Of a stretch of 64,000 bases of DNA, positions 38,876 through 49,209 are shown one piece after another; the first letter of the stretch is position 1, and each line of letters starts with the position of its first letter. The notes beneath the pieces were generated by a model that was given only the letters and a program-made list of their open reading frames with translations, searched no databases and had not been told where the DNA came from. Made by a program: the position numbers and the translations under genes. Source of the stretch: Actinoallomurus purpureus (GTDB lineage: Bacteria; Actinomycetota; Actinomycetes; Streptosporangiales; Streptosporangiaceae); NCBI RefSeq assembly GCF_024055795.1, contig NZ_JAMXMY010000002.1:1-64000 (forward strand), written 5' to 3'.

Positions 38876-40114
38876 TCAGTTGTCGATTGCCTGGTAGAGG
38901 GTGGTCCAGAAGTCGTTGATGGCGTTCGCCGAGTCGGGGGTGGACATCCCGGTCTGGGTGAGCAGGATGCCGACGAGGCCGTTCTCGGGGTCGGCGTAGG
39001 TGGTGGTGCCGGCTCCGCCGTCCCAGCCGAACTGGCCGATGGGCGCGTAGTCGCCGCGGTAGGTGCGTACCGCCATGCCGAAGCCCCAGCCGCCGTGCTG
39101 TCCCAGGCCGTACCCCGTATGGAGGACGTTGCGGGCATAGACCTCTCGGGCGGCTTGCTGCTCGGGCGTGAGGCGGTTGGTGGTCATCAGCTCGACGGCG
39201 GCCCGGGACAGGATGCGTCGGCCGTCGTGCATGCCGCCGTTGAGGAGCATGCGGAAGTAGGCGTGGTAGTCGTCGGCGGTGGAGTCGAGTCCGCCGCCGC
39301 TGGACGGGAACGCCGGAGGCTTGCTGTGGTGTCCGCCTTCGGCCGGGTCTTCCACGTTGAGCTCTCCGGTCTGCCAGTCGGGGGCGTACAGGGGCGGCAG
39401 CCGGTGGATCTTGTCGGCGGGCACGTGGAAGGCGGTGTCGGTCATGCCGAGGGGGTCGAAGATGCGCTCGCGCAGGAACGTCTCGAACGGCTGGCCGGTG
39501 ACCCTGGCCACCAGCACGCCGAGCACGTCGTCGCTGAGGTTGTACTGCCAGCGCTGTCCGGGCTGGTAGGCCAGCGGGAGCGTACCGAGGCGGCGCATCC
39601 ACTCATCCGGCCCCGGTTCGGGCAACAGCCATCCGTCCTCCTGGCCGTAAACCCCCTGCTCGAAGAGCGCGCCCATGATCGGAGCGGTCTTCGCCGTCAG
39701 ATCCAATCCGAGCCCGCACGTGGAGGTGAGCAGGTCCCGTACGGTGATCGGCCGCCGCGCCGGCACGGTCTCGTCCAGCGGGCCGTCGGGCCGCTTCAGC
39801 ACCTGCCGGTCGGCGAGTTCGGGCAGCCACGAATCCACCGGCTCGTCCAGCCGCAGCCGGCACTCATCCAGCAGGACCATCGTCGCCGACACCGCGACCG
39901 GCTTGGACGTGGAAGCCATCCGGAAGATGGTGTCCCGGCTCATCGGCGCGCCCCCGTCATGGCGCATTGTCCCGATCGTTTCGACGTGTGTCTCCTCGCC
40001 TCGGCTGACCAGGGCGACGAGTCCGGGAATCTTCCCGGACTCGACATGCCCGGCCAGCACCTCGCGCAGTCTGTCCAGCTCGGTCTTGGAGAAGCCGCTG
40101 TTGCTGTGTCCCAT
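38876..40114 (-). CDS. class C beta-lactamase-related serine hydrolase
   Basis: 412 residues, no evident signal peptide. SxxK is Ser68-Thr-Ser-Lys71 in FRMASTSKPV, YxN is in WQYNLSDDVLG, and the third motif is FGWDGGAGT in place of the KTG triad, as in esterase-like members. It therefore probably is an esterase or peptidase and not a beta-lactamase. ATG 40114 follows AAGGAAA and skips a 12-residue extension. It lies in the accessory segment between transposon debris. Confidence 0.85.
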   Translation of the reverse strand: MGHSNSGFSKTELDRLREVLAGHVESGKIPGLVALVSRGEETHVETIGTMRHDGGAPMSRDTIFRMASTSKPVAVSATMVLLDECRLRLDEPVDSWLPELADRQVLKRPDGPLDETVPARRPITVRDLLTSTCGLGLDLTAKTAPIMGALFEQGVYGQEDGWLLPEPGPDEWMRRLGTLPLAYQPGQRWQYNLSDDVLGVLVARVTGQPFETFLRERIFDPLGMTDTAFHVPADKIHRLPPLYAPDWQTGELNVEDPAEGGHHSKPPAFPSSGGGLDSTADDYHAYFRMLLNGGMHDGRRILSRAAVELMTTNRLTPEQQAAREVYARNVLHTGYGLGQHGGWGFGMAVRTYRGDYAPIGQFGWDGGAGTTTYADPENGLVGILLTQTGMSTPDSANAINDFWTTLYQAIDN

Positions 40115-40243
40115 CACAAATTTCCTTACATACAAGTGTTCGATACACAACGTTGATCTTGCGTGACCCGTCCCGTCCCGGCGTGGCGCTCGGCCTCGGG
40201 CGCGATGTGCTGGGTCGTCGTCAGACGGTCTTGTCGTGTTTCC

Positions 40244-40603
40244 TTAACCGGCGGCGCGCTCGATGGCGTCGGTCAGTTGCTTCCGCGCACGGGCGGGGAC
40301 GTAGCCGCCGTCGGTGTAGTTCCGGGCGAACGCCTCGGCGAATTTCACCGGGTCCTGCCCGACGATCTCGCGGATCGGCGTTCCGTCCGCCGCGGCCTGT
40401 TCGAACAGGGCGGCGAGGTCTTCGAACCTCGACGCGTCGCTGTCGGCGTCAGTCGGCACGAAGTGCATCATGTGCCGCTGAATAGCTTCGACCGCTGTGC
40501 GGTAGTTCGGCGGAAGCTGTCGTACGCGTGCCTGGTACTGCCGCCACCGCCGCTTGGGGCCGATCATCATCGCGACGAAACCGCCGAATTTGGTGTCGGA
40601 CAT
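40244..40603 (-). CDS. DUF1048-family protein
   Basis: 119 residues. GPKRRWRQYQARVRQLPPNYRTAVEAIQRHMMHF and the C-terminal DPVKFAEAFARNYTDGG match DUF1048, small helical proteins found near PadR/MarR regulators with unknown function. ATG 40603 follows AAAGGAG by nine bases. It is divergent from the GbsR-like regulator, with an array of TTGCAAT sites in the shared upstream region. Confidence 0.78.
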   Translation of the reverse strand: MSDTKFGGFVAMMIGPKRRWRQYQARVRQLPPNYRTAVEAIQRHMMHFVPTDADSDASRFEDLAALFEQAAADGTPIREIVGQDPVKFAEAFARNYTDGGYVPARARKQLTDAIERAAG

Positions 40604-40706
40604 GGTGATCCGTCTCCTTTGTGGAGCTGTTCGAGCCGTTGTGTGGGGAAGCTCCAGATCCTCCACCAGGCCGGTTGTTCATGCATCGCTGAACGTCTGC
40701 GACAGT

Positions 40707-40853
40707 ACATTGCATTCATAGATGAGTCAACATCTTGGGAAAGCCGATAAGCCTGTTCAAGCGCAGTCTGTGGACGAATACTGCAATGAGTATGACGCTG
40801 ATTGCAATAGATGATCAAGATCTGTGTTGCAATGGACTTCGAGTGATTGCATA
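40707..40853. promoter_or_regulatory. array of TTGCAAT-like sites in the DUF1048-GbsR divergent region
   Basis: ATTGCATT at about 40709, then TGCAAT at 40782, 40803 and 40828 and TTGCATA at about 40847. One is the perfect palindrome ATTGCAAT (40801-40808). The last four are spaced 21, 25 and 20 bases, close to two helical turns. The region is also lower in GC than its surroundings. Confidence 0.55.
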
Positions 40854-40913
40854 CTGTGCGGCGGGAGTGCGGGCGCCGAGGCGCGCACGCCGGCAGATGG
40901 GAGACGAGCACCG

Positions 40914-41642
40914 ATGCCCGGAGACAGACTCACCGACGAGGACCGTCGGCACATCGCTACAGGGCTGGCCGAGGGGCTCGGATACACCGAGATCGGCCGG
41001 CGTCTCGGGCGGCCCGGCTCAACCATCATGCGGGAGGTCACCCGCAACGGCGGACCCGACGATTACCGGGCGCAGCGGGCGCAGGAAGCCACCCAGCAGC
41101 GTGCGCGCCGACACCGGCAGGCCAAACCTCCGGCGCCGCCGATCGGCGACAGCAGCCACGGGCGCGACCCCCAGGCGGTCCAGAACGTCACCGAATCCTT
41201 CGCCACGCTCCTTGAGCAGCAAGGGATGCCCCGGATGGCGGCCAGGGTGCTGGCCTGCCTGCATGTCACCGACTCCGGCAACCTCACCGCCGCCGACCTG
41301 GTCCAGCGGCTTCACGTCAGCCCCGCGTCGATCTCGCAGACCGTCGCCCTCCTGGAACAGCAGGGACTCCTCAAGCGGGAACGAACTCCCGGCGGGCGCC
41401 GCGAACGCTACGTCGTCGACGACGAGCTCTGGGTCCGCTCCACCCTCGCGGCTCTGCAGATGAACGAGACCCTGGCCGCCACCTCGCAGCGCGCGGCGGA
41501 GGTCCTCGGGGCCGCGACCCCGGCCGGCGCCCGCTTCTGCTCCTCTGCCGAGTTCCTGCTCCTCGTGAACGCGAGCCTCGGACAGGTCATGGAGCAGTGG
41601 CAGCAGAACCAGGACGAACGGAACGCCAGGCACCGGTCATGA
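40914..41642 (+). CDS. GbsR/MarR regulator with IS30-type N-terminal helix-turn-helix
   Basis: 242 residues with two DNA-binding units. Residues 1-45 (DRLTDEDRRHIATGLAEGLGYTEIGRRLGRPGSTIMREV) are the helix-turn-helix of IS30 transposases. Residues 85-180 carry the winged helix TAADLVQRLHVSPASISQTVALLEQQGLLKRER of the GbsR/MarR class. A basic linker (QQRARRHRQAK) joins them. ATG 40914 follows a GGGAGA site. The fusion could read two half-sites at once. Confidence 0.82.
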   Translation: MPGDRLTDEDRRHIATGLAEGLGYTEIGRRLGRPGSTIMREVTRNGGPDDYRAQRAQEATQQRARRHRQAKPPAPPIGDSSHGRDPQAVQNVTESFATLLEQQGMPRMAARVLACLHVTDSGNLTAADLVQRLHVSPASISQTVALLEQQGLLKRERTPGGRRERYVVDDELWVRSTLAALQMNETLAATSQRAAEVLGAATPAGARFCSSAEFLLLVNASLGQVMEQWQQNQDERNARHRS

Positions 41643-41743
41643 TCTCTCGCGGCTTTCGGCGGGGCCCAGGAAGGGATCCCCTATGAAGACGCACTCCCAC
41701 CATCGCTCACTCCTGCGCGGCATGCCATGTACGCGATAACGGC

Positions 41744-41914
41744 CAGCGCCACAGCGCCGCCACCCACCTCGGCGACGCCGAAGTCCCGCTCCAGCTCATC
41801 ATGGGCAAGACCCGGCACAAGAACCCCCGCACCGCCATGCGCTACGTCAAACCCGGCGCCGAAGCCATAGCCAAGGTCACCGAGGCCCTGGCACCCCGCC
41901 GCCGTACCCACTAA
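41744..41914 (+). pseudogene. tyrosine recombinase (integrase) C-terminal remnant
   Basis: Translation from about 41744 gives QRHSAATHLGDAEVP, LIMGKTRHKNPRTAMRY and VKPGAEAIAKV before a TAA at 41912-41914. RHSAATHLG and the HK-x-TAMRY segment are the second catalytic Arg/His box, the late His and the nucleophile Tyr of phage-type integrases. Everything upstream of the RH box is missing, and no start or ribosome site precedes it. About 55 residues remain of some 400. Confidence 0.75.
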
Positions 41915-42032
41915 TCAACGGAGTGGCGGCTCGCCGCAGCTATAGGGGCTCTCGGGCCGTCGCAGGGATTACCCAGAGCTACTTTGGGGCTGGGGCCACG
42001 TTCGGGAGAAGACCCCCGAACTGGGCCACCAG

Positions 42033-42317
42033 GTGGTCGCGTGGGCGTTCGGCGACATGTACGCCCGTCCCGAACTGCCGCCCCGCGACCGGCAACTGGT
42101 CACCCTCGGCGTGCTGACCGCGCTCGGTGGCTGTGAGATCGAGCTGGAGGTGCACGTCAACGCCGCGCTCAACGTCGGTCTCGCGCCCACCGAGATCGCC
42201 GAGGCGCTGCTGCACTCGGCCGTCTACTGCGGGATGCCGAGGTCCATCAACGCGACGCTCGTCGCCAAGAAGGTCTTCGCCGAACGGGGCCTGCTTCCGA
42301 TCACGAACGTGGCCTGA
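42033..42317 (+). CDS. carboxymuconolactone decarboxylase-family protein, 5'-shortened
   Basis: 94 residues covering the CMD domain: FGDMYARPELPPRDRQLVTLG, EVHVNAALNVGLAPTEIAEALLHSAVYCG and a final AKKVFAERGLLP. The frame stays open upstream and keeps family-like sequence (VREKTPELGHQV) to about 42000, but no start codon or ribosome site is there; GTG 42033 is the first. Family members usually have about 25 more N-terminal residues. It directly follows the integrase remnant, so the 5' end was probably lost at a recombination junction. The CxxC pair of peroxidase-type members is absent. Confidence 0.65.
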   Translation: MVAWAFGDMYARPELPPRDRQLVTLGVLTALGGCEIELEVHVNAALNVGLAPTEIAEALLHSAVYCGMPRSINATLVAKKVFAERGLLPITNVA

Positions 42318-42471
42318 CGGCGAGGCACGCGGTCGCCGCTCCCGGTGAGCGGCGATCGCCGAGGACCACGAAACGCTTCGTGTGGTGGCCTGGTGTGGCC
42401 AATAGACATGCGCGCATTGTCTGGAATGTATGGTTTGTGATCTTGATTCTGGGCTGTGGCGGAGGTTGGTC

Positions 42472-43959
42472 ATGGGGTTCGGGAGACGTGCACTCATCAC
42501 CGGGCTCGCCGGTGCTCTCACCCTCGCGGCGCTGCCCGCGACCGCGTCGGCCACGACCTGGCGGTACCTCACGATCAAGGGGTTGAGCCGGGCCGGGAAG
42601 GTGCCCTGGATCACCGCACAGATCTACGACCCGGCCGCCAAGAAGTCCTGGCCGGTCATGGGCCGTGACAACGCCGTCGCGAAGCTGCCGGACAAGCGGA
42701 CGTACGAGATCTACGCGACTCTCGCCCGGGCCGAGCTGCGCGAGTCGCCGGAGAACACCGTCGTTCTCACGACCTTCAAGCTGTCCAAGGGCCACGACAA
42801 GGTCACGCTGAGCGCCAAGAGCGGGAAGCCGATCGACGTGTCGGTCGGCGACTCGTCCGTCCAGGGACGGATCCGGGTCCACGTACGGCACGGGGCCATG
42901 GACTTCACCACCGACGACGTTCCCGGGCGGCTGTACGCCGTACCCGTCAAAAGGTCCGGGGTGACCTTCACCCAGGGCAGCACGTGGACCGGCTCGGGCC
43001 TGCTCTACCGCCTCGGCACGTCGTACTCCGGGGGCGTCCCCGCCGGGGTGACCCAGCACGTCACCAAGGCGGACCTCGCGGCGGTCAAGGTCACCTACCG
43101 GTCGTTCGGCGACGGCATGAAGGTGAATCCGCGCTGCCGGGGCGCCATCTGGGGCGGCGACGACGAGATGTGGCTGGACGCGCCCGCCACGGTCACCGAG
43201 TACGTCCAGCCGGGCGCAGCCTGCAAGCGGGAGCTGTGGTACGAGTCGTCGTCCCATCCGCTGTTCGGCAACGTGACGGTCGGCACGCGCACGTACGCCA
43301 AGGGCGAGGCCCCCGCGGAGACCTGGAACGCCGCGGTGTTCGCGCCCGCCGTCCCCGGCGGCTACCGCACCGGGGACACGTTGCACTACACGCCGGCCAA
43401 CCTGCTGTCCGACGGCCCCGGCAACTGGGGATTCGACCAGTTCACCATCGCGAACGTGAAGCTGCGGTCCGGCACGAAGACGCTCGGGCTCGACGCGTAC
43501 GAGCCGGACGTCACGCTGGGGAAGAAGACGGCGACCTACCGGCTCGACGTGACGGCGACCCGCGACGGCGCCGAGGCGACGCTGTCCGACCGCGTCCTGG
43601 TGAGCTGGGTGTTCAAGTCCGCGCGGACGGCGAAGAAGACGGCGCTGCCGCTGACCACGGTGCGGTTCGCGCCGCGCGGCCTCGACGTCCGGAACGCCGC
43701 CGCGCCCGGCTCCACGACCGAGATCCCGGTCCGTGTCGTGACCAACCCGGGCGCGACGGCCCACGCGGTCACCACACTGAAGGTCGAGGCCTCCAGCGAC
43801 GGGGCGAAGACCTGGCAGAACCTCCCCGTCGCGAACGGCGTCGTCTCGGTCGTGAACCCGGCCGAGACGGGGTACGTCGCGCTGCGGGCGACCGTGGTCG
43901 ACAGCGCCGGGAATCAGGTGACCGAGACCGTCTCGCGCGCCTACCGCGTGGCGGGCTGA
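42472..43959 (+). CDS. large secreted protein with beta-rich domains, unknown function
   Basis: 495 residues. A signal peptide with twin Arg (GRRALITGLAGALTLAALPATASA) precedes an extracellular chain of apparently several Ig-like beta domains (TVVLTTFKLSKGHDKVTLSA, PRGLDVRNAAAPGSTTEIPV, VALRATVVDSAGNQVTETV). Two Cys (RCRG and ACKRE) could form a disulfide. No enzyme motif is seen. ATG 42472 follows GGAGG. It converges with the adaptor gene, 4 bases away. Confidence 0.7.
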   Translation: MGFGRRALITGLAGALTLAALPATASATTWRYLTIKGLSRAGKVPWITAQIYDPAAKKSWPVMGRDNAVAKLPDKRTYEIYATLARAELRESPENTVVLTTFKLSKGHDKVTLSAKSGKPIDVSVGDSSVQGRIRVHVRHGAMDFTTDDVPGRLYAVPVKRSGVTFTQGSTWTGSGLLYRLGTSYSGGVPAGVTQHVTKADLAAVKVTYRSFGDGMKVNPRCRGAIWGGDDEMWLDAPATVTEYVQPGAACKRELWYESSSHPLFGNVTVGTRTYAKGEAPAETWNAAVFAPAVPGGYRTGDTLHYTPANLLSDGPGNWGFDQFTIANVKLRSGTKTLGLDAYEPDVTLGKKTATYRLDVTATRDGAEATLSDRVLVSWVFKSARTAKKTALPLTTVRFAPRGLDVRNAAAPGSTTEIPVRVVTNPGATAHAVTTLKVEASSDGAKTWQNLPVANGVVSVVNPAETGYVALRATVVDSAGNQVTETVSRAYRVAG

Positions 43960-43963
43960 CCGG

Positions 43964-45196
43964 CTACCCGGACGTCACCACGCGTTCGCCCTTCGACAGA
44001 CCCGACTTGATCTCGATGTACGTGTCGCCGCGGACGCCGATGGTGACCGTACGGGTGACGGTCCGGTCGCCCTGGCGCACCCGGACGGTGGAGGTCCCGT
44101 GGGACCCGGTCCGTACGGCCGACGACGGCACGTAGAGCACGTCCGCCGCGGACGCCGTGGTGACCGACACGGTCCCGGACTGGCCGATCAGCACCTTGGA
44201 CGGCACGTCGTCGAACGCGATCATCACGCCGTACTTCACGAGCCGGTCGCTGGTCGTGGCGTTCGCGTCGATGTGCGTGACCGACCCCGCGTACGTCTTC
44301 GCGCTGTCGGTGCTGAGAGTGATCTTCGCTTCCTGGCCGATATGGACGTGCGCCACGTCGTTCTGGGAGAACGTCGCCTTCAGCTGCAGTTCCTTCAGAT
44401 CCCCGATGGTGATGAACGTGGACGAGGCCGAGGCGGTGTCCCCGGCCTGACCGTTCACGGCGAGAACGGTGCCGTCGATCGGCGCCTTGATGACCGTTCC
44501 GGCCAGGGTGCGTTCCGCCTGGGTCACGGTGTTCTTCGCCTGGATCACCCTCGCCTCGAGTTGCGCCGTCGACGTCGTCCCGCCCGGTGATCCCGAGGAT
44601 TTCCCGGAGCCCGGTGATTTCGACGCTCCGGAGTTCTTCGGAGTGCTCGGCGCGGTCGACGGCCGTTTCGTCGGACGCGGCGTGGTGGAGGTCTTCGTGG
44701 TGGGCGTCGGCGACGCCGTGGTCGTCGGCCGGTAGGCGGCCAGGGCGATCGTCGCGCCGCCGGTGACTCCCGCTCCGGCCGCGCCGGCGCCGGTCCCGCC
44801 GGTCGTGGTCGTATCGGCGCCGGAGAGGGTGGCCTCGGCGGCGGTCAGCGCCGCACGGGCCGCGGTCACGTCTTCGAGGGCCTTCGTCTGGTCGATCCGC
44901 GCCAGGCGGGCGCCCTCCTTCACCTTCGCGCCGACCTTGACGTACACCTTCTTCACCGTTCCGGACGTGCTGAACGTCAGGTCGCGGCTGTCGGCGCTCG
45001 CGACGTTCCCCGCCGCGCCCGCCGTGGCGGTCACCTCGCCCTCGGCCACCGGCGCGTACGTCGAGGCCGTCCCGGTCCGGCCGCTCGCGCCGACGCTGAC
45101 GGCCGTCACCGCGCCGATCACCACGACCCCGATTACGCCGGTCGCCACCTGGGTACGTTTCAGCCGGAAATCCGGCGCGGACACCCGCAATCTCAT
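43964..45196 (-). CDS. HlyD/MacA-type periplasmic adaptor with low-complexity insert
   Basis: 410 residues. One N-terminal membrane helix (about 20-42), a lipoyl/barrel-sandwich domain split in two halves (SGTVKKVYVKVGAKVKEGARL, IKAPIDGTVLAVNGQAGD), and a beta-barrel plus membrane-proximal domain (LSKGERVVTSG end). Between the halves is a Thr/Pro/Ser-rich run of about 70 residues in place of part of the alpha-helical hairpin. No ribosome site is seen at ATG 45196; a start at 45274 would place the palindrome inside the gene. It is divergent from the second adaptor and lacks its own ATPase. Confidence 0.82.
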   Translation of the reverse strand: MRLRVSAPDFRLKRTQVATGVIGVVVIGAVTAVSVGASGRTGTASTYAPVAEGEVTATAGAAGNVASADSRDLTFSTSGTVKKVYVKVGAKVKEGARLARIDQTKALEDVTAARAALTAAEATLSGADTTTTGGTGAGAAGAGVTGGATIALAAYRPTTTASPTPTTKTSTTPRPTKRPSTAPSTPKNSGASKSPGSGKSSGSPGGTTSTAQLEARVIQAKNTVTQAERTLAGTVIKAPIDGTVLAVNGQAGDTASASSTFITIGDLKELQLKATFSQNDVAHVHIGQEAKITLSTDSAKTYAGSVTHIDANATTSDRLVKYGVMIAFDDVPSKVLIGQSGTVSVTTASAADVLYVPSSAVRTGSHGTSTVRVRQGDRTVTRTVTIGVRGDTYIEIKSGLSKGERVVTSG

Positions 45197-45243
45197 GGCG
45201 CGCCATGCTGGCGTGCCGAGATGACACGGACCTGGGTACAAAA

Positions 45244-45270
45244 TGAGAGTTTCCTTGGAAACAACTCTCA
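45244..45270. promoter_or_regulatory. nested palindromes in the divergent adaptor promoter
   Basis: TGAGAGTT and AACTCTCA (8-bp arms, 11-base spacer) enclose GTTTCC-TT-GGAAAC. The surrounding 131 bases separate the two adaptor genes and are AT-rich (TTTTCTTATTTTCGG). A single regulator could control both directions. Confidence 0.6.
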
Positions 45271-45327
45271 TCATTTTCTTATTTTCGGATTAGGGTAATT
45301 CAACCTCGCTCCGCCAGCTTGTGCCAG

Positions 45328-46550
45328 GTGAAACGTCTACTCAGACGCAGATCCCTCGTGATCAACGGCACGCTGGGCGTTCTGCTGGTCGCCGGTATCG
45401 GCGTCGGATATCTCTCGCTGACCGGCGGGGACGACTCGGCGGGAGCGTCCGCCCTCAGTCGTACGACCCAGGTCGTGCGCGGCACCGTCGTCTCGTCGGT
45501 GTCGGCCTCGGGGTCGGTGGATAGCGCCAAGAGCCGGTCGCTCTCCTTCACGGCCTCCGGCACCGTCGCCAAGATCTACGTCCAGGCGGGTGACAAGGTC
45601 TCGAAGGGCGAACTGCTCGCCCGGCTCGACACGACCTCCGCCCAGGAGAACCTGACGTCGGCCAAGGCGAACCTCAGCGCCGCCGCGGACGGCGACACCT
45701 CCAGCGCCTCCGGCTACTCGTCGTACGTCTCGGCGAAGAACGCCTACAACCAGGCCGTCCGTGCCCTGGCGGGGACGGAGCTGCGGGCGCCCTTCGCCGG
45801 CACGGTCGCCGTCGTCAACGGTACGGTCGGAGGCTCGTCGAGCGGCTCGGGCTCCTCCGGATCGTCCTCCGGGTCGCAGAGCTCCGGCTCCTCCGGTGGT
45901 TCGTCCGGCGGTGGCTCGGGCGGTGGCTCGGGTGCCTCGTCCGGGTCGTCGAGCACGAGCAGTTCGTCGAGCAGCTCGTCCGGGAGCGGCTTCGTCGAGC
46001 TGGCCGATCCGAAGAAGCTCCAGGTCACCGGGGAGTTCACCGAGGCGGATGCGATCAAGCTGAAGGCCGGTCAGCGCGCCACCGTCTCCTTCGACGCGCT
46101 CAGCGGCGTGACCGCCACCGGCAAGGTGACCCAGATCGACATGTCGCCGACCACGAGCAACAACGTCGTGGAGTACGGCGCGACCATCACCCTCACCACG
46201 ATCCCGGGCTCGGTGCGGATCGGCCAGACCGCGACCGTGCAGGTGACCACGGCCACCGCGCAGAACGTCCTGTACGTTCCGGCGGCCGCCGTCCGGACCG
46301 CCGGCGGGCAGAGCACGGTCACCGTGCTCCAGGGCGGCAAGCAGGTGATCAAGCCCGTGCAGACGGGCGTCAAGGGCGGCCAGGGCACCGAGATCAAGTC
46401 CGGGCTGAACGAAGGGGACCAGGTCGTGATCACCACGACGACCACCAGCACGAGTGGTTCCAGCGGCTTCGGCCGGGCCGGTGGCGGCCTCGGAGGCGGC
46501 GGCATCGGCGGGGGCGGGGCTCCCGGCGGCGGGGCCGGCGGAGGCCGGCC

Positions 46551-46554
<4 letters not shown>
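45328..46554 (+). CDS. HlyD/MacA-type adaptor with Gly/Ser-rich insert
   Basis: 408 residues. Membrane helix at about 10-30, then lipoyl half SGTVAKIYVQAGDKVSKGELL, a short helical stretch, LRAPFAGTVAVVNG, a 50-residue Ser/Gly run, VELADPKKLQVTGEFTEAD and the barrel (GLNEGDQVVITTTTT end), with a Gly-rich tail. It links the MacB-like permease to the outside. GTG 45328 is used; no good ribosome site. The ATPase start overlaps its stop (GTGA). Confidence 0.85.
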
Positions 46555-47308
<754 letters not shown>

Positions 47309-47312
<4 letters not shown>

Positions 47313-48583
47313 GCACCTGGGAGGTCCTGCGGTTCGCCGTGCGCGGCCTGACCGCCAACAAGATGCGCAGTGCGCTGACCATGCTCGGCATCCTCATCGG
47401 CGTCGGTGCCGTGATCATGCTGGTGGCGGTCGGGAACGGCTCGTCCGAGCAGATCAAGAACAACATCTCCCGGCTCGGCGCCAACTCGCTGACCGTCATG
47501 AAGTCGACGTCGGGCGGTGGAGGCGGCGGAGGCGGTGGCTTCGGCGGGTTCGGCGGTGGCACGCGGAGCCGTCAGCAGAGCAACGGCCCGCGGACCCAGG
47601 CGCACGACCTCACCGTCGACGACGCCAAGGCGCTCGTCGACCCGGTGAACGCCCCCTCCGTCAAGAGCGCCTCCCCGGTGACGACCTCCTCGTCGGTCAC
47701 GACGACGTACGAGGGCACGAGCCACTCGATCAGCCAGTTCGTCGGGACCTTCCCCGCCTACTTCGCCGCCGCGAACAAGGAGATCGCCCGGGGAGCGGCG
47801 TTCACGGACGACGACGTGACGAGCAGCCGGAAGGTCCTGGTGATCGGCCAGACGGTGGCCGAGGACCTGTTCGGCACCGTCGACCCGCTGAACAAGCAGG
47901 TCAACGTGGGCGGCACGCCGTTCACGGTCGTCGGCGTGCTCAAGGAGTCGGGCTCGTCCGGCATGCAGGACGCCGACGACGTCGCGATCGGCCCGCTCAC
48001 CGCCGTTCAGCAGAACATCACCGGGTTCGGGTCCTTGAGCTCCATCGTCGTGGAGGCCAAGAACTCCAAGGTCACCGACCAGGCTCAGAGCGAGGTGACC
48101 GACGTCCTGAACCAGCGGCACGAGATCTCCGGGTCCAACAGCGCCGACTTCCAGATCCTGAACCAGGCGAGCCTGCAGTCGGCGGTCAGCGCCTCCAGCC
48201 GGACCTTCACCGTGCTGCTCGGCGCGGTCGCGGCCATCAGCCTCCTGGTCGGCGGCATCGGCATCACCAACATCATGCTCGTCACCGTCACGGAACGCAC
48301 CCGCGAGATCGGCATCCGCAAGGCCATCGGGGCGCCGAAGGGCGCGATCCTCGGCCAGTTCATCGCCGAGGCGACCGTGCTCAGCCTCATCGGCGGCGTA
48401 CTCGGCGTGCTCGTCGGTGTCGTCGGCAGCCTGTTCAAGGTCGTCGGGGTCCAGCCGGTGATCGTGCCCTCCTCGATCGCGCTGGCCTTGGGCGTGTCCG
48501 TCGCGATCGGGCTGTTCTTCGGCAGCTACCCGGCCAACCGGGCGGCCAAGCTGCGCCCGATCGAGGCCCTACGCCATGAGTGA
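47309..48583 (+). CDS. MacB-like ABC permease
   Basis: 424 residues. N-terminal helix (SALTMLGILIGVGAVIMLVAVGNG), a large extracytoplasmic MacB core domain with a glycine run (about 68-80), and three C-terminal helices (TVLLGAVAAISLLVGGIGITNIMLV; AEATVLSLIGGVLGVLVGVVGSL; SIALALGVSVAIGLFFGSYPANRAAKLRPIEALRHE) form the FtsX half. It exports a peptide or small compound; substrate unknown. Confidence 0.92.
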
Positions 48584-49175
48584 CCCCAAGGAGAACGACG
48601 TGAGTGGTCGCAGAACGTGGACGTCGTACGACGAGCCGGGGGCGCACCCGGCCTCCGTCACCCGTGACGACGTGCTCTCCACCTCGCCGTTCGACGGCGA
48701 CCTGGAGACCGAACTGGCGAAGGCCCCCAAGAGCCGGAAACTGCCCGGCCTGACGACCTACCTGGGCGCCGGCGCGCTGGTGGCGGCCGGATTCGGCGTC
48801 GGCGCCCAGGTCGACCGCCACTTCGGCGACCACACGACCACCGCGGCCCAGACCGCCCGGACGATGCCCGGAGGCGGGATGCCGGGCGGCGGGATGCCGG
48901 GTCGCTCCGGCACCGGTCAGGGCCAGAACACCGGACGGGCGTCCGGCGGCACCACCGGCACCGTGCAGAAGGTGGCCGGCAAGACCGTCTACGTCCGGAC
49001 CGCCGACGGGGTCGTCCGGGTCACCGTGACCGGTACCACCAAGGTCCACGTGCTCCGGAGCGGCTCGGCATCCGCCCTCAAGACCGGCGCGAACGTCACC
49101 GTCCAGGGCACTCAGGCCAAGGACGGAACCCTCACCGCCACGTCCGTCACCCAGGGCACGTCATCCGGCGGCTGA
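48576..49175 (+). CDS. membrane-anchored OB-like (DUF5666-type) protein
   Basis: 199 residues. A cytoplasmic N-terminal half, one helix (about 63-82, YLGAGALVAAGFGVGAQV), a Gly/Met/Pro linker (MPGGG repeats) and a C-terminal beta domain GTVQKVAGKTVYVRTADGVVRVTVTGTTKVHV with VTVQGTQAKDGTLTATSV, the DUF5666/OB pattern. It overlaps the permease stop by 8 bases. It probably is an accessory part of the exporter. Confidence 0.75.
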   Translation: MSDPKENDVSGRRTWTSYDEPGAHPASVTRDDVLSTSPFDGDLETELAKAPKSRKLPGLTTYLGAGALVAAGFGVGAQVDRHFGDHTTTAAQTARTMPGGGMPGGGMPGRSGTGQGQNTGRASGGTTGTVQKVAGKTVYVRTADGVVRVTVTGTTKVHVLRSGSASALKTGANVTVQGTQAKDGTLTATSVTQGTSSGG

Positions 49176-49209
49176 CGGGCCGGCGAAACCCCTCTCGAAG
49201 GAGAACGAC

